From NCBI GenBank assembly GCA_023678885.1, contig CM042975.1:26267405-26331404 (forward strand): a stretch of DNA of 64,000 nucleotides, written 5' to 3'. Below the pieces are notes generated by a model, which was given only the letters and a program-made list of their open reading frames with translations, was not told the origin of the DNA and made no database searches. Shown here piece by piece: positions 33,690 through 45,159 of this stretch. The DNA comes from Pogostemon cablin. Taxonomy: Eukaryota > Streptophyta > Magnoliopsida > Lamiales > Lamiaceae. How positions within the stretch are numbered: the stretch's first letter is position 1; each line of letters begins with the position of its first letter. The translations under genes and the position numbers were made by a program.

Positions 33690-36600
33690 TGAACTTGGTT
33701 TCAATTTTGGTTAAATTGATTTAGAACAAGTGTACTTTATCGTGTGTAGCACGTAAGTGACCAAGTGCAAAATTTATATTATATCGAACCCAAGGACGAC
33801 AGTGGGTAGCCGTATTTGAAAGATGTTTGATTCTAATAGGACTAATCGAATAAGGAGGGGGTTGATTAACACTAAAAACTAACAACTAGGAAAGCAAATG
33901 AAAGATAGAAAATTTACAAATGAGATGGATGATTGGTGAAGGTGAACAATTTAAAAAGTATGCAAGGCAAGCAATATTCATGGAAAAAGGCTTATATAGA
34001 CTCACACATACACATGTATTGATGATCATCATGCTATGATATTAAGGGCAATCACTTATGTACACCTAATCCCTATGGCCAAGGCAATTAGGTTCTTAAC
34101 TCTTTTACAAGTTTAAATATCCTAGGATTGTCTCTTACTCTCAATTCCCATAAAGGTACTATGATCATAAGTTTGGTTCCTGATTGTCGTTATTTTCACC
34201 TAGATTTTAGTGTCTTTTTATATCCAATTTCGTATTATTTTATCCGTATTTTATGTATATTTTAGTGGTGTTATGTGTTTTTATGGAATTGTGTGAGAAG
34301 GAACTTATAAATGCTAAAACAGGTGAAAAACGGAGCAAAAACGGAGTTGGGAGAAAGAAAGAAGCAAAGCAGCACAAACACGGCCAGCCGTGTTTGGTAC
34401 ACAAGGCGTGTAGAGCGCACGGTCCGTGTACAGCACACTGTAAGAATTGGCAGTGCGCTGTCGTCAGAAAACACAACACGGCCACCCCTGTGGCCGTGTA
34501 CCGTGAACGAGCCGTGCGCCGTCCGAAGTTCATGTTGACCAGAAACCCTAGACACGACTCGGGCCGTGTACTGGACTCGAGCCGTGTAGGTGTAAAATTT
34601 CAGAAAATTTCCAGATTCCTTCTAGAAGATCTCCAAGGGTATAAATACCATTCCATTCAACATTTGATCAATCTTGGATCCGAATTTTCAGCTGCCCACA
34701 CACCCCACACACCACTTACTTCATTTTACACCACATCCTTCATCACTTCCATACACCCCACACACCACTTACTTCATTTTACACCATATCCTTCATCACT
34801 TCCATCCATCTATTCACTCCATCATCATTTCACCATAAATCCTTCATCCAATTAAGTGAAGAGAAGAAGCAAGGAAGAGAGGAAAATTGCAAGGAAATGA
34901 GGGAGATAACCATTGGAGCCAATCCAAGGGAGTTTTCATCCATTTTTGTAGTAATCCTTTTTGATTATCATGACTTGTAAGGTTTTTAATGTCTATGTTA
35001 ATTATCTTATGAAGATGATAGGCTAATCTCCCTTATAAGTTAGCAACATGAAAGTTGTTGGTTAATTTTGGGGATCTATGTATTTTAATTCATGTGTTGA
35101 ATGGATTTATGATTTTCTATCATTGATTATTAATTGCTTGATGTGTATTGTTGGTTTGTGTGATTAATTGTCATAGGCATGTGATTAGATTGAGAAATCA
35201 ATTATATGTTTAGGATAGTTCATTGAATCAATTCATCATACACCTTATGTGCATTATAAGTCTTAAAGAGATAGAGATATCCTTTAAGATTTAGAACCCT
35301 TTGATAGGACATCCGATTGGTTTGATCGAGAGGTTGATTGATTATGTGAGGGGATTCTCATTTAAGCTTAGTACCTAGATGGAATTGCTTGATTGAGAAC
35401 CAATCATTTGAGCTATTTTGGGATTCTTATTTGGATTCACATTCTATTCATTTCGAGAGGAAGTTTAGAAGAAACTAGTGTTGGCCCTTAATCATACATC
35501 CATGAAACACATGAATTTGATACATAATTCCTAGAATTACCACTTCTTGATTGTTGTTGATCTCACTTATAATCAATTTGATAAATCCCTTTTCATCCAT
35601 CCGTCTTGTGTGTTGATCATTGTTCACTTGTTTAGTTTATTCCATTTAATTTATTTGTTTTACAACCAAATTCATTGATGACGAGTCTCTATAAAATTAC
35701 GAAAAATGAGAGATCGCTTAAGCACTAGTGCCTACCTCCATGTGGTTCGATAAATTCTTGAATTGGTCAACCCGACTACAAGTTATGGCTAATCAGTTCC
35801 CCTCACTAGTTCTCACTAATGTCCTATCATGAGGTTCTAAGCACAAGAAGGGTATGACTTACCTCCTCTCACACTAACATAGTCATCTCATGCAATCAAT
35901 GATTCAATTAAATCACTAAGCATAATATTGGAATGACCATCCTAACACTATGATTAGAGAATTTAACCACACAAATCATACATGAAATGAGAATAAGCAT
36001 TCATGATAGAAAATATTCATAACATTCAATTCATCAAACATGTGGTGTGCAAAATCTACATAATTCCTAACCAATCACATTGCTAGCCTCACATGAGGAC
36101 TAGCCACTACAAATCATGATAATATCTATACAATCCATGACATGCTCCATTTGAGCCAAATAATGAAGAAAATCACAAATTAAAGGTAAGTTGGCTTCCC
36201 TTACAAAGTAGGCATTCTCTTCATTCAACAAGCTCAAATCTTCACTCCTTGATGAATTCCTCTTCTTAGATTGGTGGATTGATGGAATGGTGGATGGATT
36301 TGAGGAGATCAAGTGGATTGGATGGATGAAGGGTATGAAGATGAATGGAATAGAGTTAGTGTGTGAAAAAGTGGTGTAAAATGTGTGTAACTGCTCAAAA
36401 AATGATTCCTCCCGTAATTTGTGATCAAAACTTGCATTTATACCCCATGGAAGCTTCTAGAACACGTTCTGGACTTAAAACTGACTTCGGGCCGAACTCG
36501 ACTCGATCTTGCGCAGATCGGGTCGAGTTGAAACACGTTTCTGGGCAGTTTTCAGCATTTTACAGAGCTCGGGTCGAGTTGGCTCAGGTCGAGTTGGTGC

Positions 36601-37094
36601 AGTGCCTGCAGCGCAATCTCACCGTTTCGTGCATAACTTCCACATCCGAACTCCGATTCGAGTAATTCTTGCATTCACGTGATCCTCTCTTCCTTGGCTT
36701 TCCAACCATATATCACACTTCTAGTTTTGTGCTCCAGATAAATACAGAAAAATTATACAAGTTGGAAGTGTGTTTTTTCAGCATTTTGTTTTGGCTCGTT
36801 CTCCCTCGTTTTAACTCTGAATTGATCTCAGTTTTTTCCCACGTCTTCCTTGTCGTGTCTAGAATCCATTTCTACCTGAAAATCACACAAATTACCCAAA
36901 ATACCAATTCTCTAAATTCTTACAAATATCGCACAATTTAAGACACTTAATCATGAAAATCACACATTTATCATTTCAAAGCACAAATCTCCATATCTTC
37001 ATATAACACCACCAAATGATATATAAAATGAATAAAAACACATACAAATACATAATAAAATATACTAAAATTTAAGTGAAAATGACACCAATCA
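33690..37094 (-). mobile_element. LTR (minus strand) interrupted by a second LTR
   Basis: On the minus strand it starts TGATTGGTGTCATTTTCAC (37094) and ends AACCAAGTTCA (33690). A possible 5-bp duplication is ATCTC (33685-33689) / TTCTC (37095-37099), one mismatch. Without the 1615-bp insert and its duplication the LTR is about 1785 bp. No primer site or polypurine tract adjoins it, so it behaves as a solo LTR. Its start is homologous to the inserted LTR (TGATTGTCGTTATTTTCAC), so the two are related families. A GC-rich segment at 36470-36600 holds repeated GGGTCGAGTTG words. Confidence 0.65.
34181..35795 (+). mobile_element. Solo LTR, 1615 bp, with perfect target duplication
   Basis: Starts TGATTGTCG, ends GGCTAATCA, flanked by GTTCC at 34176-34180 and 35796-35800. 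There is a TATA-like GGTATAAATACC at about 34638 and a near-identical tandem pair of about 53 bp with CACACACCACTTACTTCATT (about 34697-34802). The phrase TGTGGTTCGATAAATTC near the 3' end is typical of plant Ty3/gypsy LTRs. Open frames on both strands at 34240-34855 are by-products of the GC-rich part. No internal region remains. Confidence 0.9.
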
Positions 37095-37099
37095 TTCTC

Positions 37100-37374
37100 T
37101 AATCGGAACACTAATATATATAAATAAAATGCGAAATGGTTCTAATTGAACAAATTTTAAGACAATAAAATATTTTAAAATCTACATGAATTTGAAAACG
37201 TAAAAACTAAAAGAGTAGGAAAATAATTTTAAAGGGGCAAATTGCACATCTCACGCGCTTTCAAACGGATTCACGCAGCATGGAAGTCACGTCAGCTATT
37301 GAGTGGATTAGCTCATTTAAATAGGTAATTAGATGCTTTCACCCAAGACCAATCCTTTAATTTGAATATATATA

Positions 37375-37422
<48 letters not shown>

Positions 37423-37530
37423 TATTATATAATGTTAAAAAAATAGATTTTGGTCAATTTCTTATTTGAGTGAGATCCGTGTGCCAGAACGCATATGAGA
37501 GTTTGTCGTTTTATGTTAGGTCTTATTTAT
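37100..37530. other. Spacer with an (AAT)n run
   Basis: The microsatellite is at about 37376-37421. Otherwise no feature was recognised. Confidence 0.5.
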
Positions 37531-37533
37531 ATA

Positions 37534-37798
37534 CTCCCTCCGTCCCACAAAAGAGTGATGAAACTTTTTTGCACGTAGATTAAGAGATATAATATTTAAT
37601 GGGTAGTTGGGGGTAGTTGAGGGGAGAGAAATAAAATTTTAACGTATAGTGAGTAGGTGTATTAGTGTGAAGTGTGTGGTTATGGAGAGAGAAAAAGTTA
37701 ATTTATGTGGGTTCCTTTTACTAAAAAGGGAAATGCACCTCTTGTGTTGGGACGAACGAAAATGGTAAAATACAAACCTTGTTGTGGAACGGAGGTAG
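37534..37798. mobile_element. Stowaway-like MITE, copy 9
   Basis: Starts CTCCCTCCGTCCCAC after TA and ends GTGGAACGGAGGTAG before TA. Confidence 0.85.
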
Positions 37799-38116
37799 TA
37801 TAAGGTAATTAGTTATTTACTATATTAAGAATATAAAATCTTCATAAAAAAGTTAATTAGATAAAATTGAAAAGGAGATCAATATTTATGAAAACATATA
37901 AAACATGGTGTTTTGATTGTGAGAAATAACTCTTCAAATCTAAATTTCGTCTATCTTTGGGCTCTACTTTCACTTTTACGATTTTTTATCTGTCACGCTA
38001 AATTGTATAATAATTAAAAAATATATAATGAGTAATTTTAAAAATATATAAAATATAATAAGTATATATTATAAACGGATCTCATTTCGTGAAACAGATC
38101 AATTAATTAAATAATA

Positions 38117-38345
38117 CTCCCTCCGTCCCTAGGTAAGAGTCCCATTTTATCATTTTTGTTGTCCCACCCAAAGGATCTCATTTCCTTTTTTGGACACATG
38201 AGACCTACCCACACCCACTAATACAATTAAAACATAGGACTCACACACACACACTAATACAACTACCCACTACACATTAAATAATAATACTCCTTAATCC
38301 ACATGCTCAAAAGCAAATGAGACTCTTACCAATAGATGGAGGGAG
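38117..38345. mobile_element. Stowaway-like MITE, copy 10
   Basis: Starts CTCCCTCCGTCCCTAGG after TA and ends AGATGGAGGGAG before TA. Confidence 0.85.
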
Positions 38346-38466
38346 TATATAATATAAAAGATAAATAAATAAAAAAGAAACGGCCGGCGTAGCCGGTCAC
38401 CCGCACCACTTCTCGGAATAACTGAATAACGCATGCATATTCAATTCAATTAATTAAAGTAATATA

Positions 38467-38692
38467 CTCCTTCCGTCCGCTCCAAAGAGTTTCATTTTTT
38501 TCATTTTGGGCGTCCGCCCCCAAGGGTCTCATTTTCTTTTTTACACAAATGGACCCACACACACCCACTAATACAACTAAAAATGGGACTCACACCTTCA
38601 CTAATACAACTACCCACTATACATTAAATAATAATATTTCTTAATCCACGTGGTAAAAAGCAAATGACACCGTTTGTGGCGAACGGAGGGAG
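38467..38692. mobile_element. Stowaway-like MITE, copy 11
   Basis: Starts CTCCTTCCGTCCGCTCC after TA and ends GGCGAACGGAGGGAG before TA. It is near-identical to copy 2, so both derive from one recent source. Confidence 0.85.
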
Positions 38693-38919
38693 TATATGTA
38701 CATTTTCGTATGCATTTTAAAATTCAATAATTTTAAATTATTAAAGTGCAAGTAATACTATAATATCATCATTAAAAAAAAATTGAAGGTGATAATTTAA
38801 AATTCAAATTGATACACTTTTAATAAAAAAAATTCATAAATTAGAAAGTGGTAATATTTAAAAATGACAATCATGGAGCAGGTTTTTATTTTTTTCAAAT
38901 CGGTAGAACCGGATTTATT

Positions 38920-39640
38920 ATTAAAGGGTCATATCATTATTGGAATATGGGCCAAAATTCTGAAGCACGATTAATAAATAGAAAAAAAAGAGGGGAGAGA
39001 GAAAAAAAGGAGAGAGATGATGAAAAGAATAGAAAAGCGGAGGAGAGAGACGATGGATTACAGGAGTGCAGATGAATAGTACAAGAGGAGAGGGAAAGTG
39101 TGGAGGAGAATGACGGCATCTCTTGGTCGGAGGTAAGTATCGACCGCCCATTTGAGGGCGTAAGCGCTCTCGTCGCTGAGGTCGACGGCCATTCCGATGC
39201 GGCCGCAGGTGGAAGTGAGGGATGGAGACGGTTGCACGGAGTGCGGGAACGATACGTTGATATTTTCATCTAGATTGAAGTCAAGAAAATCTGACCAATC
39301 GAAGAGGGATGTAGAGGTGGGGTCATCAGATGGAATTAGGGGATTTCTGGTTTCATCCGGCTGGGGGTGATGGTATTTGTTGCTGCATTATTGGAGATTT
39401 TGCGACAAACTGGGTGAAGAAAATAGCAATGGGCTTAGGGGGGTCGGCAACTGGGGGTAGTAGGGTGGCTTTAGGTGGTGACACGAAGACGCAAGATTCG
39501 GTGGGGTGGGTGGTCTTGTTGGCTGCGACCTCTTGTGGTTCAGCCATAACCGGTGGTGTATGGGCGGCGGTGGCCGAACACGAGGCGGCAATAATGTGGA
39601 GATGGTGGCTGATGGAGACTCGATCAATACACTAGTCTTG
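38920..39640 (-). pseudogene. Chimeric gene-fragment locus with a universal stress protein start
   Basis: A minus-strand frame runs PQPDETRNPLIPSDDPTSTS, then LFDWSDFLDFNLDENINVSF, then PHSVQPSPSLTS, then CGRIGMAVDLSDESAYALKW and AVDTYLRPRDAVILLH before diverging and stopping. The GRIG-AVDLSDESA-A--WAV--YLRP-DAVILLH part is the first strand and helix of plant universal stress proteins of the PHOS32/34 type. The preceding DDPTSTSLFDWSDFLDF looks like the N-terminus of an SPL7-like SBP-box protein; this is from memory and tentative. The 39350-39630 part reads another Pro/Thr-rich frame on the same strand. No intact domain is encoded. The locus is purine-skewed and much less AT-rich than its surroundings. 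Confidence 0.6.
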
Positions 39641-40254
39641 GGTTTGGGGAAATTACTAGTGAAGAAAACACACCATGAAAAAGACGTGGTTTTAACTAGT
39701 GATCTTGTTCTATAGTAATAACAGAAGTTTCAAACCAAGGCACATTGATTTAGTAGTGTTACTTGTTAAGCTATTAGGAAACCAGAACAATACCCAGATG
39801 CATCGCTTGGAGTCGATAAGCACCCCAAGCGAGCAATTCTCGTATGCAATCAAGAGAACCACTTCTTGCATCCAAATGAAGCTGCTACCAAGGTGGCTGT
39901 AGAATTTTAGAAGCCAATCAGAAAACCATCTGTCAAGTGCAATGGAGCACATTATGATCACTTGTAAGTTGTAACTATTGGGGGTGTCATGTGGGGGATG
40001 AGAGAGAGGCATTGGATCCTAAAAAACGTAGCCTTCATAATGCATCTGTGGAGAAATAGTTTATTTATGTTGTTATTATTAGTATTTGAATTTGTATCAA
40101 TTGCGGTTAGTTTCACAATGAGCTTCTTAATTTAGTTTCAGAATTGCAATTTTTTTTTTGCCCTTTATGCGATAATTGATATAGGAGACCATCAATTTCC
40201 CTATTCCTTGTTTTAGATTATTATAAATATGATAGTTGCAGAGAAATATGCCCA
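39641..40254. other. Non-repetitive spacer, possible transcribed remnant
   Basis: 39780-39960 has balanced base composition and short open frames in several phases, but nothing recognisable. It may be a further piece of the captured sequence next to it. Confidence 0.3.
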
Positions 40255-41350
40255 TATTTGTATGGTCAAAAAAGATTATCTTTTTTTTTATTAAGATTAT
40301 CTTTATAATTTAGGTTACTCTTTAAAAAAAATATAAGTTATTCTTTAATTTGAGACTCTAATCTTTGTGAAAAATCAAACAAGATTGTCCTTTTCTATTA
40401 TAAGATTATTCTTTATAATAATTTAGATTACGCTTTATAATAATATATGTAATTTTTTTATATGAGACTCTAATCTTTCTAAAAATCAAACAAAATTGTC
40501 TTTTTTTTTTATTAGGATTACTCTTTATAATAATTTAGTTTATTTTTTATAATAATTTAGATTACTCTTTGATTTTTTACTCTAATCTTTCTTAAAATCA
40601 AACAAGATTGCATTTTTCTATTAGGATTACTCTTTATAATAATAATTTAGTTTACTCTTTATAAGGCTTTGATTTGAGACTCTAATCTTTCTAAAAATTA
40701 TTAATATTATTCTTTAGAAAAATTGAAGTTACTCTTTATAATAATTTAGGTTACTCTTAATTTGAGATTAATTTTTTGTGAAAATTAAATAAGATATCTT
40801 TTAGGATTACTCTTTTTAATAAGAGTGAGGCTTGCGTGCGCCCGGGCGTACGGGAACACATTTCGTGCGCCTTTAGAAATTTAGTATTATGGGTAAGGGT
40901 ACATTGCTTTGGTCTAAAGGGTATACACTTTAATTAATAAAAGGTACATCATTTTGTTCTAAAGGGTATACAATTTTCATTAATATTTTTTTTTCTTTAG
41001 AAAATAAAGGGTACACATTTTTATACTAAAGGGTATACAATTTAACACAAAATTTTAAAGGCGCACGGAGTGTTGTCCATGAGCCCAGATACACACAATA
41101 ATTTTCTTTAGAAAATAAAGGGTACACATATGTATACTAAAGGGTATACAATTTAACACAAAATCTAAAGGCGCACGGAATGTGGTCTGTGCGCTCGGGT
41201 GCACAAGAGTTTTTGCCTTTTAATAATAATCTAGATTATTTTTTGATTTGATACTCTAGTCTTTTTAAAAATTAATAAGATTATTTTTTATAATAATTTA
41301 GGTTACTCTTTATAATTAATTAAATTACTCTATTATATTGTTTAGTCTTG
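40255..41350. repeat. Array of GATTACTCTTTATAATAATTTAG units, interrupted by a MITE
   Basis: The word family (GATTACTCTTTATAATAA, then TTTAG, then TTTGAGACTCTAATCTTT) repeats with a period near 100 bp on both sides of the MITE at 40823-41217. Its reverse complement resembles the array at 62270-63000. Confidence 0.75.
40823..41217. mobile_element. MULE-type MITE, 395 bp
   Basis: A perfect 9-bp duplication TTTTAATAA lies at 40814-40822 and 41218-41226. Ends are GAGTGAGGCTTGCGTGCGCC and, reverse-complemented, GGCAAAAACTCTTGTGCACC; both continue to CGTGCGCCTTTAG. A segment of about 65 bp containing AAAGGGTACACAT is duplicated inside (about 41005-41070 and 41098-41163). Confidence 0.92.
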
Positions 41351-42000
41351 TATATTAAACTAACATGCAAGTGATTGTGTTTCCATACATACAAATGCAA
41401 TGTCAAATGACTTTCTGAGATTAATTAGACCCATCATTCCATTAATAAGTCAAATCTAGTTCAAGATTGATACAGATTATCTTGGTCTCTTATGACATGG
41501 GAGTACATTAATAGAGCACTAGGATTGTAAAATTACATTCCAACAAGAATTACAAAATAAAACAAGTCAATCTACAAAACAAATTGAGTAATTCCATCCT
41601 TAATCTTACCAAACAAATTGAGTAGTCAATCCTTATGCCATATCACCAATCTTTCCAGAATCTTGATGTCCAACTAAAATAAACGCCCTATCTCTACACA
41701 TGGTAACAAATAATCTTCAAAATACATGCAATGTGATTCAAGAAATGCACATCTGTCCTGCGAAAAGCATGAATCTAACTTTCCACCACTTAGATTCAAA
41801 TCAAGTACAATTCTCACTCTGCAAACCATTTGCTAAAAGATTCTAGGATATCGAAAGAAAAGACGATAACACACAGAATGTGATATATTTACCTAACGAT
41901 GATCAACCAAATAATGTAAGATGACAATAAACAGAAGCTTTGTATGTATACCAAAAGATAAGTAGATGAGTTATTACATCAGCCTTAAACACCCACCCTC
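41351..42000. other. Spacer, nothing recognised
   Basis: Moderately AT-rich, unique-looking sequence with no long frame, terminal repeat or array. Confidence 0.4.
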
Positions 42001-42005
42001 ATTAC

Positions 42006-43400
42006 TGTTGGATTGTATACTAAAAGTCTAGCTTTTTGTATGAACAATGTTATAACAATTTATTTGAAATGAAAATCATATGATCAAATGATTGCGTCTT
42101 ATAATTTATTTATATTTCGATGCAATAGTCCACTTACTTTATACTGTAGATAATAAGTTGTGTGACAACACGCTGAAGATCATATTATCGGTTTCCTTAT
42201 AAAGTATAAACAGATGCTCACAACCGAAATAGACGGGAACTCTCTATCGGGATAGTGTAATGTGATTTGGTATTAGTTTGTCTTGACTATAAAATCACAT
42301 TAGTATGCTTTGCGTGTATTGAGCAGGACCGCTTGAGATCGTTCGACTTATACTGACTTATAGAAGAACTTGATCTCAGTTATTATGGATGCTCGTGCTC
42401 TTAATCCTTATACAATAACCTCGACACGTAGGGCAATATGTATTTCTTTTATTCATCAATGGGTGAGATTTACATGTAATTAAATCAACAAACTCGGTGA
42501 GTTGAGAAATATTGCTGTCTCTATGGTGTGTTGTTGATTGTAGAAGGAATCTGTGTCCGTCATAGGTTGATGATATCCCCTTGAGGAGCTCATAAGGATT
42601 ATCATGTAAACCCTGCAGGTGAATTTATTCCGGCATGATAATGAGGTTGAGTGGTACTACTCTCGGATGAGATATTAATTAATGGAGTTGTCAGTAACTT
42701 AATTAATTACTGGGCATTGTATATCTTAAACATGGAGAGACTAACGGACTCATAATAAGAAGGAGCCCATAACGTAATTATGGGATTAGAACGGTAGTGC
42801 AGTAATAATATTTTAGTGGTATATATTATTATTATTGGACCTTAAGTATAAGCTTTGGCTAAGCTTGGATACTTAAGCCCAATGGAGGTCCAACTCTAAT
42901 TTCTCCTCCTGGTCCCTGCTATAGCCCATATATAAGTCATCTTAGCTGTTCAGAAACCCTAATTGAATTATTATTTACGCCGAACACTGTGAGGAGGGTG
43001 AGAGAACAGCAGATTGAGAAGATCTCGAGTATCGTCGCCCACACGATGTCAAGATTAGACTTGAGAATACAGCAGAAGATCAAGAGGTCGTTCGCTGCCG
43101 CTGTCCGCAAACTTGCATGATTTTTATAAAATCTTACAGACCTCAGAACTAGAGGTGTTATATACTAACGGAAAGCCATGGAAGAGAGGATCGTTTTGGC
43201 GCATAGATCACTTGATTCAGAGATCAGATGAGAGAGATATGCCCAAAACGGTGAGGCTGCGCAGACTGGTGGCGAGAATTCATCTTCTCCAACATACCCT
43301 GGTGAAAGGTAATATGTTTCTTGTTTTCATGCTTTCGCTGACTGTTAGAAACGTATGGAACCCTAATGGTTCACGTTAACCAAACGATCGAACGCCAACA
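42006..43400 (+). mobile_element. Solo LTR, 1395 bp, Ty1/copia-like
   Basis: Starts TGTTGGATTGTATACTAAAA, ends GAACGCCAACA, so the six-base ends TGTTGG/CCAACA are perfect inverted repeats. A perfect 5-bp duplication ATTAC lies at 42001-42005 and 43401-43405. Promoter-like CCCATATATAAGTC is at about 42926. The sequence style matches plant Ty1/copia LTRs that open TGTTGGATTNTATACTAAAAGT. The frame at 43113-43379 lies inside the LTR and is not supported as a gene. 43141-43201 carries the motif shared with gypsy LTRs. Confidence 0.9.
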
Positions 43401-43405
43401 ATTAC

Positions 43406-43790
43406 TACCTAAACTAAACAAAACACACACCAATCATCAAGTTTCTTGAGCCACCATTTCCCTTTTATGAGCTCCAAATGCTCTGCAATGGTATCAACAA
43501 TCTTCCTCTGTGCCTCAAGAATCATCCCTATTCTCTTCTGCTCAAGAAAATACACCTCTCTGAATTATTATTCTATCAATTATGGAAAAAAATATATAAA
43601 AAAATTAAGAGTTGGTCTCCTATATTTCCGGAACACACCGTGTCCCCATGAAAACACAAGAATTTAATACTTATGTTCCCATATGTGCAAGTTTTTGCCA
43701 AAAATTAATTCATAACCTGAATCATACATAGGCTATATTATTTTTTCAATTTCGTAGTACAAAATAATATACAAAAGAGTGTGTATAAAA
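43406..43790. other. Spacer
   Basis: No supported gene; AT-rich towards the right. Confidence 0.4.
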
Positions 43791-43795
43791 ACATA

Positions 43796-44039
43796 CTTCC
43801 TTCGTTTTCTTGAAAGTTATCCGTTCACTTTTTGCACGTGGATTAAGGAGTATAATAATTTAGTGTATAGTAAGGTGAGAGAAATAATATTTTAATGTGT
43901 AGTGGGTAGTTGTATTAGTGTTGAATGTGGGGTCATGTATAGTGGTTGTAGGTCACATCAATCCAAAAAGGGAATGAATACTTTATAATGTGACAGACCA
44001 AAATGGAAAAATGGATACGTATCAAGGGGACGGAGGGAG
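43796..44039. mobile_element. Stowaway-like MITE, copy 12
   Basis: Starts CTTCCTTCGTTTTCTTG after TA and ends GGGGACGGAGGGAG before TA. The left end is diverged. Confidence 0.75.
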
Positions 44040-44044
44040 TACAT

Positions 44045-44520
44045 CATAAGACGAGTGTGAGACGGATCGATCCATCACTAAAGTATGCTTATTGTATAGT
44101 TAAAATATGTTTTCTAAACTATGCTGAATTATGCATTAAAGTATGATTTTAGCGTGTTATAATACTCCCTCCGTCCCCCACCAAAGGTGCATTTTGCATT
44201 TTTGCAATTAGATTAAGGAGTATTATTATTTAATGTGTAGTGGGTAGTTGTATTAGTTGGAGTGTGGACCCCACGTTTTAATTGTATCAGTGGGTGAGTG
44301 TGGGACCATGTGTTATAAAAAAGGAAAGGGAACCTTTTGGGTGGGACAACCAAAATGGAAAAAAGAGACCTTTGGTGCGGGACGGAGGGAGTACTATGAT
44401 TTATTATTAACATACTTTAATTATAATTAATCATACTTTATCTATACAATAAACATACTTTAGTAATTGGTCAATCTGTCTCACAAATAGCACGTTTTAC
44501 AAGAGAATTTCTCAAAATAA
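44045..44520. mobile_element. Probable MULE-type MITE split by a Stowaway-like MITE
   Basis: The left part has GTGTGAGACGGATCGATCC then ACTAAAGTATGCTTATTG. The right part, reverse-complemented, has GTGAGACAGATTGACC then ACTAAAGTATGTTTATTG. They are inverted halves around the MITE at 44165-44391. The outer ends and target duplication are unclear. Confidence 0.55.
44165..44391. mobile_element. Stowaway-like MITE, copy 13, nested
   Basis: Starts CTCCCTCCGTCCCCCACC after TA and ends GGTGCGGGACGGAGGGAG before TA. The ends are close to perfect inverted repeats, suggesting a young copy. Confidence 0.9.
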
Positions 44521-44901
44521 TACTATAAAAGAGTGTGTATAAAAAACATACATAAAATTATGAGTGATTCTGGGTTAAAAGTAGGAGTTGGATTAACAAT
44601 AGAAGTTAGTGGGCAATTATATTTTAAAATTTTAGTTATTTTATTTTATTTGATAGTGGAAATCGAGTTATATAATCTAAAATTAAAATCATTTAGGTGT
44701 ATGGGTACTTAGCAGTTAGACTTTAAAATTATTACTCCTATTATTACAATAATAATAAAGTTATTTTCACTTCATCATTAATTAACTCTTGGCTAATTAT
44801 AGTGTTCACCCGGGTGCACTCTAAGATCAGGGTCGGTCCTGACATTATTGTGGCCCATGGCAAAACGAAAAAAGAGGCCCAATTTTCACTATTATTATAA
44901 T

Positions 44902-45129
44902 ATCTTAGCCCAACTAGATTTCTTTTAGAAAGCCCAAAACCTATTTATTTATTTTTATGGCCCAAAAGGCCAGCCATATCTTAGCCCAACTAGATTTTTT
45001 TTAGAAAGCCCAAAATCTATTTATTTATTTTTATGGCCCAAAAGGCCAGCCCTATCTTAGCCCAACTAGATTTTTTTTAGAAAGCCCAAACTTATTTATT
45101 TATTTATTTTGTGGCCCAAAGTTTCAGCC
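44902..45129. repeat. Three tandem copies of 76 bp
   Basis: Units start at 44902, 44978 and 45054 with ATCTTAGCCCAACTAGATTT, and each contains TTATGGCCCAAAAGGCCAGC (the third is altered). The repeated GGCCCA/AGCCCA words lie just inside the hAT left end. Confidence 0.93.
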
Positions 45130-45159
45130 CACTTAAATGGCCTGATATATAATTAGCAA

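Noticed and set aside
34240..34855. A 200-codon plus-strand frame and overlapping minus frames
   Set aside because: Lies wholly inside a solo LTR with exact ends; composition follows CACACCCC and CCGTGTA repeats, not a protein family.
43113..43379. An 88-codon frame with coding-like sequence
   Set aside because: Inside the solo LTR and covering the shared LTR motif; no protein domain.
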